The position numbers and the translations under genes are program-made. From assembly GCA_030142905.1 (NCBI GenBank), contig JASJOG010000212.1:124001-188000 (forward strand): a stretch of DNA of 64,000 bases, read 5' to 3'. Below are positions 1 through 12,201 of the stretch, piece after piece. Below the pieces are notes generated by a model, which did not search any database, had not been told where the DNA came from, and worked only from the letters and a program-made list of their open reading frames with translations. Position 1 is the stretch's first letter, and each line of letters opens with the position of its first letter. The DNA comes from Heliopora coerulea (lineage: Eukaryota; Cnidaria; Anthozoa; Scleralcyonacea; Helioporidae).

Positions 1-530
1 AGCCTCTGGAAGAGATGAGGAAATAAATCACAAACCATGAAGTATTCATATGCCAGGCCCAAGGGCCCCCAAGGTGGTCGTGTCTTTAATTATTAACAAT
101 ACCTTATCTAAGGTTCAGTTATGTTTATCTATGTCCTATTCATTTGATATAAACATATGAAAATTGAGAGTTTCATTTGCTTACTTGTGCAGCTCCTGTA
201 CAATAGGGAACGTTCATTTGACATTTTTGGTGCGCCACGAGTTTACAAACTTTGCAACGAACGGTCGGTTTGACAAGCCCTGCCAACGATCAACGAAAAA
301 AAATGTAAATTAATGAATAAACGCATGAGAAACTTAACGGTCTTTACGAACTGAAAAGTGAGATTGAAATGGTTGCTGCGTCAACACTCGTTTTGAAACA
401 TGGCCATTATGCACATACACTAAAATTACAATAACCAAAATGAGACGTGCTTCAGCTTCCTTTTCCGTAAATCTTCCTTTCGCAACCAAGAGGTATGTTG
501 AAGGTTCTTAAAGTCAACCATAAACTTTAC
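1..530. other. No exon recognised at left edge
   Basis: This should be intron or further 3' sequence of the F-BAR/C1 gene on the minus strand. I searched the minus strand for the second half of the C1 finger and found no convincing exon with splice sites, so the next exon probably lies outside the window. Confidence 0.4.
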
Positions 531-3500
531 CTATCAATACTCCTTTACAGTATGCACAAAGTGCTGGCTTTTTTGAGATGTAATTCATGAATTGATGAGC
601 GGCTTTCTCGTTGTCTCCAACTCTGGAATAACCTTCGTGGTCGCTGTCGTCTGTCTCCTGGCAACCCTCCATTGGACCCATATCTTGTATCATTTCTTTG
701 GTGAAAAGGTTCATCTGTGGAAAGAAAAAGAAGTATAAACTTGACGGTCATATCCGTAGTTGAATAAACTAGAACTGCATATACTCCTGCATTTATTTTT
801 AATTTTGCTTCTTTCTTTCCTTTGATAAACAATTAGGATAGTTCCCAACACCAGTTTTCTCTATGGTTAAGTAATTAACTGTTATCCATTGTGGTAGACT
901 TGTGGAATGGTCAGGATAAATAAACAATAAATTAGGCATATCACGACCTCTTGAAAAACAGCGACCTAGGAATGCGGAAAGGATACCTTTGTAAAATATG
1001 ATTACACAATGAAACTAAAAACCGAATTACAAGGATGGTAAAAATTAAACTATATGGATATCAAACTGAAATCTTTCTTATATTTTTTCATCCATATAAT
1101 TTGGATCCGTGTTTGAAACTATGTAACATGAGGCAGTAACAGCACTTGTTTGCCTATTCTATACCTACACATAATCATTTTCATACAGGTTATGGACGTC
1201 TAGTCCCATGGTTAGGTAATAAAATTTTTTATCTTTTTTAAACTGAGAAGAACAAGCAAACCAGCACCTACTGTATGACTACACTCAGCCGCTCAGCGAT
1301 TCTCAGTTTGAACGAGTGTTCTTACCTGAGCATTAATGACGGAAAGTTGAATCCTTTTTTGCCTTAATTCGAAATCGTTTTTGACAATATCTTCACTCAT
1401 GTCATCAGGATTACCATAGGAAGGGTTGCCAATGTAACTGAAAACCAACCAGAAAAGATGTTCTGCTTAGTAATCTGCTTAGTTCTTAGGAACATTGCGG
1501 GCAGCGGTTGCCACCATTTTTATCGCATGCGAAACGCGAAACATACGTTACGAAAAATCCTGGTCACGTGGTAATTCCACAAGGACATTAGCCAATCAGA
1601 GCTTGCGAACGATATGAAATTTTACCAAAGTTCTTGCAATAAATCATTGATCTTAAAAAGATAGCTGGAAATAGCAGAGCATTTTCCATCTTGTTTCTTA
1701 CCTATTACGTAAATGTTTCAGAGAATTCAAGGCAGTATTATCCTTATCAATCTGGTTCACAATGTCCGATGCCTTAGAAATAAAAGAGAGAATTCAAACA
1801 TGAGTCTTCTGTTAGAGTGTCAATTGTTCCATGCTTGAACAAAAGTGACAGGGAACGTACCTTCTCGTTCATCTGATAATATTTTCTCTTTAAAGCAGGT
1901 TCCGTCAGGGGATTTAGTAAAAGTGTCACACCCAAAACATCCTGAAAATGAAAAAAATGAAAACAAAATGAGATGTAAGGTTCTACAATATAACAAGATA
2001 TAGCAAAAACTTCCAAAGCGTCAAAAGAAAAGTGCGGGACTGGTAAAGTAAGGAACTAATTATGGTGTGAGGAGGGGAAAGATAAGGAATGAAGGGAAGA
2101 TGATTGATAAAGTACGGTCAAAAGTGAGGTCTATGGGGTGCAATGAGGTGAGTGAGTGGTAAGGTATATTCAGAGGTAAAACAGGGTAAGTAGAGGTGGC
2201 AAGGGTGAAATTTATTGAGAGAGAAAATGTAGGACTCAAGACAGTGGTTTGTCTGGACATGGGAGATGTGGAGTAACTGCCCTCCTTGCAATAGCATTGG
2301 CAGGGGGGCAGTTACCCTCCCACTTCTTGTCCATTTTCATTGAAGCTTTGTGTCCCAGAAAACTCAGCCTCTGTATTCCTCTCAAGAATCTTTTTCATGA
2401 AACACACGCCATGCATTGCAAATGCTTTTGCTGTCCTATGGACAAACTTCAGTATTTAGTATATGGTATAACCTGAACAGTTCTTGATTAAGTTTTGTGG
2501 AAAGTCAAGTCAACTCAAAAAAAAAAAACAGCTAAAAATTTACTGTACATTGAAATGAAGATGGTGGATACTTGAAAAGAAGGGATATTCAGGATGAGTG
2601 AGACCTCCAGTTGGGAATTTAAAGCATATTCTGTGGTTCAGGCAATATACACGTAGAAAGGAAATGTGGATAACGTAGCAGTTGGGTGATGATAAGAGAG
2701 AAAGGACACATGTACGTAATATGAATATGTTTCCATGGCACACCACTCACTGATGTATCAGAATCTACATCTGGATTTTCATGGGATTTGTTTGGTACTT
2801 TAACTGTTCCAGCTCCTAGAGCTTGCACATAATGGCAGATGTCTGTATTGACATTAATAACGCCAAACATGTCCTCAATTGATTGTAACTTCATGATTCG
2901 TTTGTTAAGCTGTAAAGTGATGAAAACAATTAAAGTCATCACAAGTAAAACAGTTAATACAAAGCTGAAATGGTTGTTGACAGGCTTTCTACCTTTTCTT
3001 GTTGTGTCTGAGTACAAAGCTGCATCATATTTGAATAGGTTTTCCCAAAATCACCTAGGCATAACTGCACATCCTAAAAACAAAGAACAAATCACAGTAT
3101 CACAAAATTAATATCAAGTCAAAACAACACTGGCCATACATTTACCAACATTCACTTTTCATCACATTCAACAACATATGACAAAACAATGTTTTTATTC
3201 CTAACAGTACATGTACTTACAGTCAACATTTCTGGTATGATGTTACAATATAATATTTCATTTGTTCGATTTAACCCAGCAAGTTGCAACACATATTCAT
3301 TATGACAGTTAAAACATATGGTTGAAACACGTTGTTCCTAAAATGAGTAGACACAAATGCAAAGTTTACACAAGGCCAATGCTTTGAGAATCAGAAGTAG
3401 TATGACTAGGGAGAGAAGGTGGGTGCTTGTCCCTCTAAAACTGGGCCAAGAAGTGCCCTTTGAATGAAAAACAGTAAACAGAAGAAAAGCTCATTTATTT

Positions 3501-6500
3501 ATATTAAACATTCCACCTTTCGTCATGGGGTACATGTACAGAATCTACATTCACAGGACCAAAATACTTTGCCCTGTTTTATGGTTTTTCATTAAACCTT
3601 TCTCTCCAATGTGATAACATATGTTTCTCATTTGAAAAAGTCATTTCAAAGTTAACTGTTAATAAGTATTATAACAAGACAAACTGCGTTTTCTTCAGTC
3701 AAACTCACAGTCAAACTTTCTAATGCAGTACTGAACATTAATTTTTAAGTTCTCTGTACAATAATTTCCATCTTTTTGCCCATTATCAAACCATCACTTG
3801 AGAAACAATTACTGGCATTCTAAACTAAAATGTTTAGCCAGCCATATTATGCCTTGTCATTACAAAGTAAAGTACCTCATCATTTTTTGGAGCTAGCTAC
3901 AAACTGTTACAGCTTAAATACATCAGATGAACTTTGTCTTGGCACATCATGTACAACAAAAACCCAAAACAAATACCTTTTGAGGGTCCTTGCCATGAAG
4001 TTTATACTTGTTCCATGAATCAGCATAATCTTTAAAACACTAAATCATAGATGGTAAATTATCATTGTTTACATTATTGAAAAACCAAACAACACTAATA
4101 AAAAAATAAATCTTTTTACATACTTTATTTAGCACTTCTTCAGTCTTATCAACCTGATTTTCAAGACCATCACGATTTGCAAAGACCTAGAAAATAGGTT
4201 ATTTATTTTTAAATGATGAACAAGCCATTAAGACACATCCACACATTTCCTTTGAGTTGGCACAACTTAATGCACAAATACCTTCTTAAGGATTCCTTTT
4301 TTCTTGGAAGCTTGATCAAACAATGGCACACTTACACTGTTAACCAATTTCTGTGAGAGTTCAAGAAGTTCCTAAAATATTGAAGAGAAAAATGCAAGAC
4401 CAAGAACATGGCCATCAGAAATGTACCTTAGAGTTCTCACTCTGTCTGATGTAGACACCAACTATAATTGAATGGAACAAATCTTTAACTTGTTAACAAG
4501 AGGGTCTTATATCTCAAAACTAAATCAACATTTGAAAAAAATGACAGTACCATGTAACAAGAACTTGCTGGAACTTTATATCAATGTATCATCATGGGTA
4601 CATGCTCTCTCAAGTCAAAAGGAAAACTGGATACCATTGATGGCAGGCATTTATCTACCAATATCATTTGCCCTTTATTTGGGATATTTAATACTCCATG
4701 ATTATAGTTACACAGTATGTGTTTTCATTTACTTGAATTTACCAAGTTTATTTTCCAGACTTATCCAAATACTATGAGGAGGGCATTCACCAAGTTTAGG
4801 GATTATACCTATGGTAATACAGTGAATTATAACCTGAGTTAAAAAGTATCCTTGGCTACTTAAAGAAAAATGATGGTAAGAAAACTGTACCCTGGCTTCA
4901 TCTTCTGTGTCACTCAGTAATGCCTCGTAGCTGTTAGATATACTTCCGAGAGTTCCCCGACTAGAAAAACATGTTTATATTAATTAGTACAACACATAAT
5001 TACAATTTCAACTATTCTTTTTAAAAAATGCTTTTTAACCTATTTTTTGTCTATAGTAGCTTCTTTGATTTTCTTATGACTAAAACTAGGATACTTCATT
5101 CAAGTGCAGTTCTACCATCTCAGAAGGGATGAGTCAGTATTTATCACAGCCCCAAAATGTTTAAAATACTATCAGGATTGTTTTTTCCAACTAAGTCTAG
5201 TTTAACTTATCTGTTTTACTTAGAACTTGAGTTTTTAGAACAAAATGCTGGGGATTACATAGCTTGATTTTAAAGCATTTTCCTCCTAGATGTTTACATT
5301 TTATTACAACAAGTTTTAAAAAGTTTTAAAAGATCAAATTTTCAATCATGAAACATCAAATTTAGCACCATTTGACAGACTGCTAAATGCAGAAAGTTTC
5401 ATTGAATATAATCCCAAAGGTGTACAATGATAATGTTTATCCACTTTAATTAAATATCAGACACAGGAACTCCATCTCACGAAAACAAGGAACTTCCAAG
5501 CTTTTAAAGACTAAAAATCTGTAATATCTATACATGTTCTAGGCAATGTCAAAACCTATTATCCATAGTTAATGAGTGGCATACAGGAACAGCAGAGCAG
5601 AATTAAGATGGGGGGCTTGAGATAAAAATACGGCATTTTGTATGCTTATCTGGGAAATTTCACAGCAAGTGTTTTAAAGCATAGTTATTTCAACATCATA
5701 TTTGGGAAAAAGTGGAGAGGCTACAGCCCCTGCAGCCCCCTGGCTCCACTGTCCCTGGCATAAGCCTCATATAATACCAGCACTGGACTTTTATAGTTTT
5801 TAATGGTTTAGCTTTTGGCTGCAAGTTTTATTTTCACTGATACTATTCCAAACCTGTCTTTTTTTATTTCGTTTCCCTTTTTCCTAAATGTTTCAACAGC
5901 ATTTAAAAGTTGTGTTGCTGCATGTTCTTTAATCAAGCAGATCTTGTTTATAAACTCAGCAACTGAAAACAAAGAAAAGGAAAGATCACACAAGCGATCT
6001 TATATTGGCTTTACTTGTACATAACTCCGTAACTGGGTTGGTATTAATGGAAAAGACTATATGATAACATTTAAGGTTTCTTCAAACTGAAAAACATACT
6101 CTAGTTTCTCTTCCAAATGCTCAAAGTTCATGATTTGTTACAATAGGCCACAAACTCTTCAGGAAAAGTGGGAGGCACTGATATGATTATACCCTAGTTC
6201 AATGAATATGAATGTCCCAATTATGGGCATAAAATTCAATCATTAACCCAAAGTTTCCAAACCTCACAATTGTTTGGATGCCACAGGAGAACCAAGACAC
6301 TCAATTTGACTCAAGTATGTTGCTACACACAAACTAATTGGTTCAAAAATTGGATATAAAGCTCCCTTAAGATGGGAGCACTAATAATATTTGTCATGTT
6401 GTCATGGTAATCTTTCATATATAATATTTATTAGTAGTCAGTAGAAATAATCATTTGACCTGTGATTGACCAACCACTATAAGACATTTTAAAATTACTT

Positions 6501-7409
6501 TCTTAATGTCATAAGTCATTTATACCAGTATACTTGGAGATGGAAATATAAACATACAAACTTGCTCACCAAGAATATTTTACCAATACACTCATCAAAT
6601 CCAAAGTGTCATGAATGACTTAAAAGTTCATGATTTGCTATCAGTTTATGTACCAGTGAATAAAAACTATTGCAAAAGCTTAGACTAAAATCACACAAAT
6701 AATAATAAAAAGAACATTGGCTTAATTAATAAAAGATAAGGAAATAAAATACACAACGTCTAATGCTAATGAACCAGATGTTTTAATGATTAAGAGTACA
6801 GAAAATTATTGTTATGAAACAATATTGTCGTGGAAGTAACGAAACGAAATTTTGACCAGTTTATCTTCATATTATCTAAATATGTTTCTAGAATACTGTC
6901 CCAAAACAAGTACTTGCTAATTAAAATAATTTCACAGACCAATCAACAATCCCAATTTCATTAATATTCTGACAACTTCTTAACAGAACCGAAATGCGAC
7001 TATACTCAGCGCCATAGGAACTTTTGCATGGCGTCTGTAAGTCGTTCGCATGATGACAAACACAACAGACGAGTTTATCCACCACGACAATTATGTCTGG
7101 TCCTTGAAATATTAACGTTCAAGGCAATCAGACGTTTCTGAAAGTGTGCCAAGTGTTTGAACCGACTTTGAATCAGTTTTTTTTGGGTAAATATTAGTCC
7201 CAAACTCAACTGTAGTAAAAGATACTAATACCAACAGACCAAATGCAGCTTCACAAGAAACACTCGAGATTCAACATAGTGTATCAGCTATGATCATCTT
7301 TAAACTTACCAGTTTTAATCTGTTTAATGCTGTTGAAAATGCTCGTTTTCAGGGACTCGTTTAACGACTTATGAGGCAAGGCACTCAGGCAAAGTTCGTT
7401 TCCATTCAT
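531..7409 (-). CDS. F-BAR + C1 domain protein (5' part, continues off the left edge)
   Basis: Thirteen exons read on the minus strand: 7310-7409 (ATG at 7409), 5854-5962, 4891-4960, 4282-4371, 4124-4186, 3977-4039, 3221-3337, 2993-3073, 2751-2909, 1861-1941, 1702-1772, 1326-1437, 531-714. All phases agree and give about 433 residues before the last visible donor. Residues about 15-370 are helical and charged and include CHNEYVLQLAGLNRTNEI, a typical F-BAR core stretch, so the protein should bind curved membranes as a dimer. Near residue 410 comes HQFMNYISKKPALCAYCKG, the first half of a C1 zinc finger (H then C-x2-C). The rest of C1 and anything after it is not visible in 1-530. F-BAR followed by C1 near residue 400 is the order in fungal Bzz1 and also in GMIP/ARHGAP29-type RhoGAPs; the missing C-terminus (SH3 or RhoGAP) would decide. 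F-BAR + C1 is fairly sure; the exact family is not. Confidence 0.72.
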
Positions 7410-7837
7410 ACTTTCAAAGTTCGCTGTTAATTAACGAAGTAAACAGAAAATAACCTCAAGTCATTGAGGATCTCTTCTGGAGTTCTGCATCATTTGATCA
7501 ATGTTAGTCGTGTTTCTTTTAACAACCGGATCTTTTCCATATTAGGAAAAACTCACCTTAAAAGGTCATCTGATATCCCGGTTCATCTCATTGAACATAT
7601 ATACTTTAACTTAGAAAATTTAAATAAATCTTGTTCATACAAATTACTATTACTACAAGCCATAAATTGGTGGAAATGGCATTCCGCTCGAAATGAAAAG
7701 AAAACATGAACCCTGTCACAAAGAACTGCAGTATATCAGATGATGCAGGCCCATATGGTATATGACTGCCACATTATTCACTGAATATTTATTCACTGAA
7801 TTTGATGTAAAATATTATGCCAGAGTATCATTGACAG

Positions 7838-7879
<42 letters not shown>

Positions 7880-8873
7880 CATTTCATGCATACCACTGTC
7901 ATACAACAGCAAATTACAATAATAAAACTAATAAAATAACTAAGCAAAAAAACAAAAGAACAAACAGCAAAAGGGGGAAAATTCATACATGAAAGGGTTG
8001 ACAATTTTGATGTTTTAGTTTATTTAGTTCAGTCATCCCCCACACCCAAATTCATTGTTGTAAACATTGGGCTAAATCCTTTCATTCAACTTAATACATG
8101 CACAGCATAATGTAAATTTAAAACATTTCTACAACTTGTTTGCATACCAAAGGGTGATTTTGCATTTTAATTGTTGACATTTCTTCCTCTGGCAAATCTA
8201 AAAAAAAATCATTGTGGTTTTGTCGTGAGATCAGTGGTTATTCATTGACATTAAGCTTCATCTCTCATGTTAACTACTAAATCACATGCATGACTTGACC
8301 ATTCATTAATACTTCTTACGTTATTTTTATTTTGTTATTGTTAAGATGCTGTTTTAAGCTTCTGTTTAAAGACTGTCATGTCATGTTACGCACGTGGTAT
8401 TTTACAAAATGGCTAAATTCGACATACATAAGTCATACTAGAATAACTACTTTAACTGGGAACCAATTTTGCGTTGTTGTCTCAACATCACTAAATTTCT
8501 TTTGCACAGTCACTCTTACAGTCGGTATTTGTTCATTGTTTCCACCCGGTGTACTTTTGAGGGATGCGAAGGAATATCCTGCCAGACAATGCGTCACCAC
8601 GCACAAGTTCCATCTATTCAGATCTATTCAAAAAACTGTCACGACAAGTGGGTAGGGCAGGCCAGTGGGCTGACTATCGTTGAGGAGACTTCCGTTTCTC
8701 TGTTATTCCTGTTCCAATGTGCAAAGGATGGTCTGAGCTATTGTTTGCTGAAACCGTTTACATCATGTATTCTGTCCGTTCAAACTGAGAGGAAAGTCCA
8801 TGTGGGAGTCAAGGGAGTGTAACCATTCTGACACCTACGGACTTACGCTGTAAACCGTAGCGAAGTTGAAGTT
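7410..8873. other. Intergenic region between divergent genes
   Basis: Separates the start codon of the F-BAR/C1 gene (minus) from that of PAQR3 (plus), so both promoters should lie here. It holds a TA microsatellite at 7841-7878. Open frames at 7464-7709 and 8332-8822 have no recognisable similarity, poor codon character and no clear splice context. I see no gene. Confidence 0.5.
7841..7878. repeat. (TA)n microsatellite
   Basis: Nineteen uninterrupted TA units in the intergenic region upstream of PAQR3. Confidence 0.95.
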
Positions 8874-11461
8874 ATGGACGCGGAACTCGGTTGGACTAAA
8901 GACCGATTTTTTGTGCAAACATCAAACGGTGACATAATTCTGTTAGATTATGGTGAAATACCATATTTTCTTCGTGGTAATCCTTACATAACGTCTGGTT
9001 ACAGGGCGTACCTTTCGGTTAGAAAATGTGTATTAAGGTAGGTGTGAATATAAATGGTTTCATGTGTATGGATTTGTAAACTTCAAGTTAATTAGCTATT
9101 ATTGGACTATCTTATTGATACTTTTAATCAGGTTTGTAATTAACCCATGGCTGGATGGTAGCCAAAGGTCAAACCAGTTTCAGTTTTGTGGTTGACCCGT
9201 TGCTAGAGGCAACGTAACTCCCTCATTTCACTCTTAATTTATCTCTGGTTTATGCCTAACAAACTCAGCAAGGGTACATGTCTTGGACTGGAAATGGTTA
9301 GGAATACCTCAAGATCAACTCATCTAATGCCAGATGAATGTTTGTAAACAACAAGTGATAGTCTTCCACCATTTCCAACCTAACAAAATCTTTTTTTCTT
9401 TTTTAGTTTATTTATAATGACAAATGAAACCATTAATATTTGGACCCACATTCTTGGCTTCCTGGTATTTTTTCTTCTTTTTGTGTATTCAAATTCTGTC
9501 ACTATCCCACATCATCAAGGTGGATATGGTGATCACATTGTATTCACATGCTATCTACTTTTCTATCAGGTTGGTATAATATACCAACTGTCAGTACCTT
9601 TCTATGTTCATCATTTCTGCTAGTTGGTCATCATTCAATCACATACATGCTTCAAGCTTTTCTCTCTCCATATATTTTAATAAAATACTTCATATGATAG
9701 AAAAATCAACTGCCAATCTCCTGCCATTTCATAAGGTTGAAATTTCAAGTGTTGAAATTTAATAATTAGAAACCAACAAATACACATTCCCAGGAACACT
9801 AACTTAACTGAAGTAAATCTGCTAGCAGATTGCTGCTTCCATACCTTGTGACAATCAGTACCAAACAATCAAAAGTACTTTTCATTATTTTTAGTTCTTA
9901 GTATAACAATGTTGGTCTTTTCCCCTTATATATACTAATCACAACTTATAACAATATTAGCACCTTTTTCCAGTATTATACTTACATTACTTTACCCTTT
10001 AGTTTTGCATGATTTCTTCTGCTGGTTACCATCTCTTCAACTGCCATTCAGAGAAAATGTTCCATTGTTGGCTGGCACTGGACCTGGCTGGTATTTCACT
10101 TGCATTATGTGGTTGTTACATTCCTGGGGTTTATTATGCCTTCTATTGCCAACCTGTATGTGTTATACTATCATATTATAGTTATAAAGCATTATAACAT
10201 GACATTAATTCCAGTATTAATAGATGTATCAGTGTACAAATTCTAACCTAGCTGCAGAATTCAATATCATTATAATTTTGATTAAAATTCAAATTCAAAC
10301 TGAAATTAAAGTGTACAATTGAATTCTAAGTTAGAATTTAAATTGATATTTAAATTAAAAATTTAATTTAAGTTTTAATTACCTAAAATCTACACTGCAA
10401 ATACTGGACTGCAATCCTTGACTTGTGATTATTGCTTTGAAGGACATTTTCTTCTGTGATACAAATTTTGTAATTTTCAACATAATTGGAAAACATTGGT
10501 ACTAACAATATGGTGCAACAAAGTTTCCAAATTTTGCCAGACCTTTACCAGTGCATTTTTGACACCACCTTAGCATAACATTTCCCTTCCTTGTGATCAC
10601 CTAATTTTTGTCTTATTTTTTTTTAAAATCCTTTGTCCAGAATTTACAAGTTATTTACCTTACTATTGTGGCACTGTTATCCATCATGGCTTTACTTCTT
10701 CAGTTTCACCCGAAATATTTTTCATCCCTCTGGGCAAGTAAAAGGCTTGCCTCATTTGGGGCTATAGCAGCATTTGGTTTTCTGCCAGTCTTCCACTGGA
10801 CGTACATCTATGGTGGCCTTTCTCAATCCATAGTTCAGGTTAGAGAGTGGAAGCCATTTACCCTTTATGCCTTTGGCTGTGCTATATTTTCTACTTTTGA
10901 TTTTTCATTAGTTCTTGATGCCCATATTCAATGAATACCCATTGCTTCACAGCACGTATTCCATTATATCCCAAATTCCAGTCTGCTGTTCATCCCATCT
11001 TTATTCCATTTAAGAATTAATCAAGTAACATTCTATCTTATCTAGATTTTCCTCCCCAAAGTGGTCACAATGTACATCTTAGGTGCACTTGCTGTCTCTT
11101 TCTATGCTTTCAAATTTCCAGAAAATTGTTTTCCAGGTGAGGATTGACCTTCTGTGAAATCTTCAGCCTGATAACAATCCCTATATATTATGATGCTTTT
11201 CAACTGATTTTGAGATGGTTGTTCACAAAACTTTGTTATTCAAGTGCCTTTCACAGGCATTCTTAATGTTTTGTTTCAGGTAAACTAAATTACATTGGAG
11301 CCAGTCATCAGTGGTGGCATGTCCTTATAATTGTGGCATTTTATTGGTGGTATAACAGTAGTGTGCAGTTTTTCAGTTTCCGTAGAAAGTATGGTTGTCT
11401 TATTGATAATCCCATGTCAGTTAATGAGACTATAAAAACAATTGTAAATAATAAAGTCTAA
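8874..11461 (+). CDS. PAQR3: Progestin and adipoQ receptor family member 3 (PAQR3/RKTG)
   Basis: Six exons: 8874-9037, 9407-9569, 10003-10155, 10641-10838, 11046-11136, 11280-11461. They close in phase on TAA and give 316 aa, against about 311 in human PAQR3. The N-terminal block YGEIPYFLRGNPYITSGYR is diagnostic of PAQR3. The three family motifs that bind the catalytic-site metal are present: ETINIWTH, SSAGYHLFNCHS, and HQWWH near the C-terminus. Seven hydrophobic helices follow the usual pattern. In vertebrates PAQR3 is a Golgi seven-pass protein that traps Raf kinase at the Golgi and dampens ERK signalling; that role is family knowledge. It is divergent from the F-BAR/C1 gene and convergent with PKMYT1, whose stop lies about 740 bp further on. 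Identity is secure. Confidence 0.95.
10261..10385. repeat. AT-rich low-complexity tract in PAQR3 intron
   Basis: Intron 3 contains a run of AATTTAAATT-like words that read similarly on both strands, so it is locally palindromic. No gene content. Confidence 0.6.
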
Positions 11462-12201
11462 TCCATCATAGAAAGCAAAACTTAAAAGTGATAAAAGCAA
11501 TGTGTAACTTTAGCAAACATTCTGTGATATTATAATAGGTAGTGTTTATGATAAATCAAAAAAAAAACAGTGTATACAATAATGTTGCATACTATTATCA
11601 CTGGATACTGGCTCAAGTTTTCTACTGTTGCATGTTCACAATGAAATTCAAGTATTTTCATACTAAAAAGGTGGTGTAAGGGCCAGTTTATATGTATAAT
11701 AAAAGAAAAACAAATAAGCAGACATATTTTTGAATAATGTTTAGATTATTGCATGCAACTTGTAACTTCTGGATTCCTTACACACTTCAAGATAACTTTA
11801 CCAGAGAAAATATACAGCATGACTCAACACACTCAGTCATCTTTAATACTGATTTTTTAAATTTCAGCCATCATTTTTGTTTGCATTTTAAAAATCTATA
11901 TACAATTATGCAAAGATACAATCATCCTAATTACATTTGCCACATTTTTAGAACAATATGTTTGTTCTCTTTGGATGAGTTATGGTCAACTATAGCTTGT
12001 AGATTTTGATTCAATTAAACTTTGAGGTGAGACAAACTATTCTGAAATCAATGGAGTGTTTTGCCTACAGTACAATACCTCATGGGAGAACGGTGACACT
12101 CCAAAATCATCAGATGAATGAATATTCTAGATATATTCAAAGTTCAATCTAGTGCAAGTGCCATCTTACTTGGTGTCAGAATGGACTCTTTCCTGATATC
12201 A

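Noticed and set aside
8332..8822. Possible gene upstream of PAQR3
   Set aside because: Two overlapping frames with no recognisable similarity and no splice signals linking them to PAQR3, whose own first exon starts at 8874.
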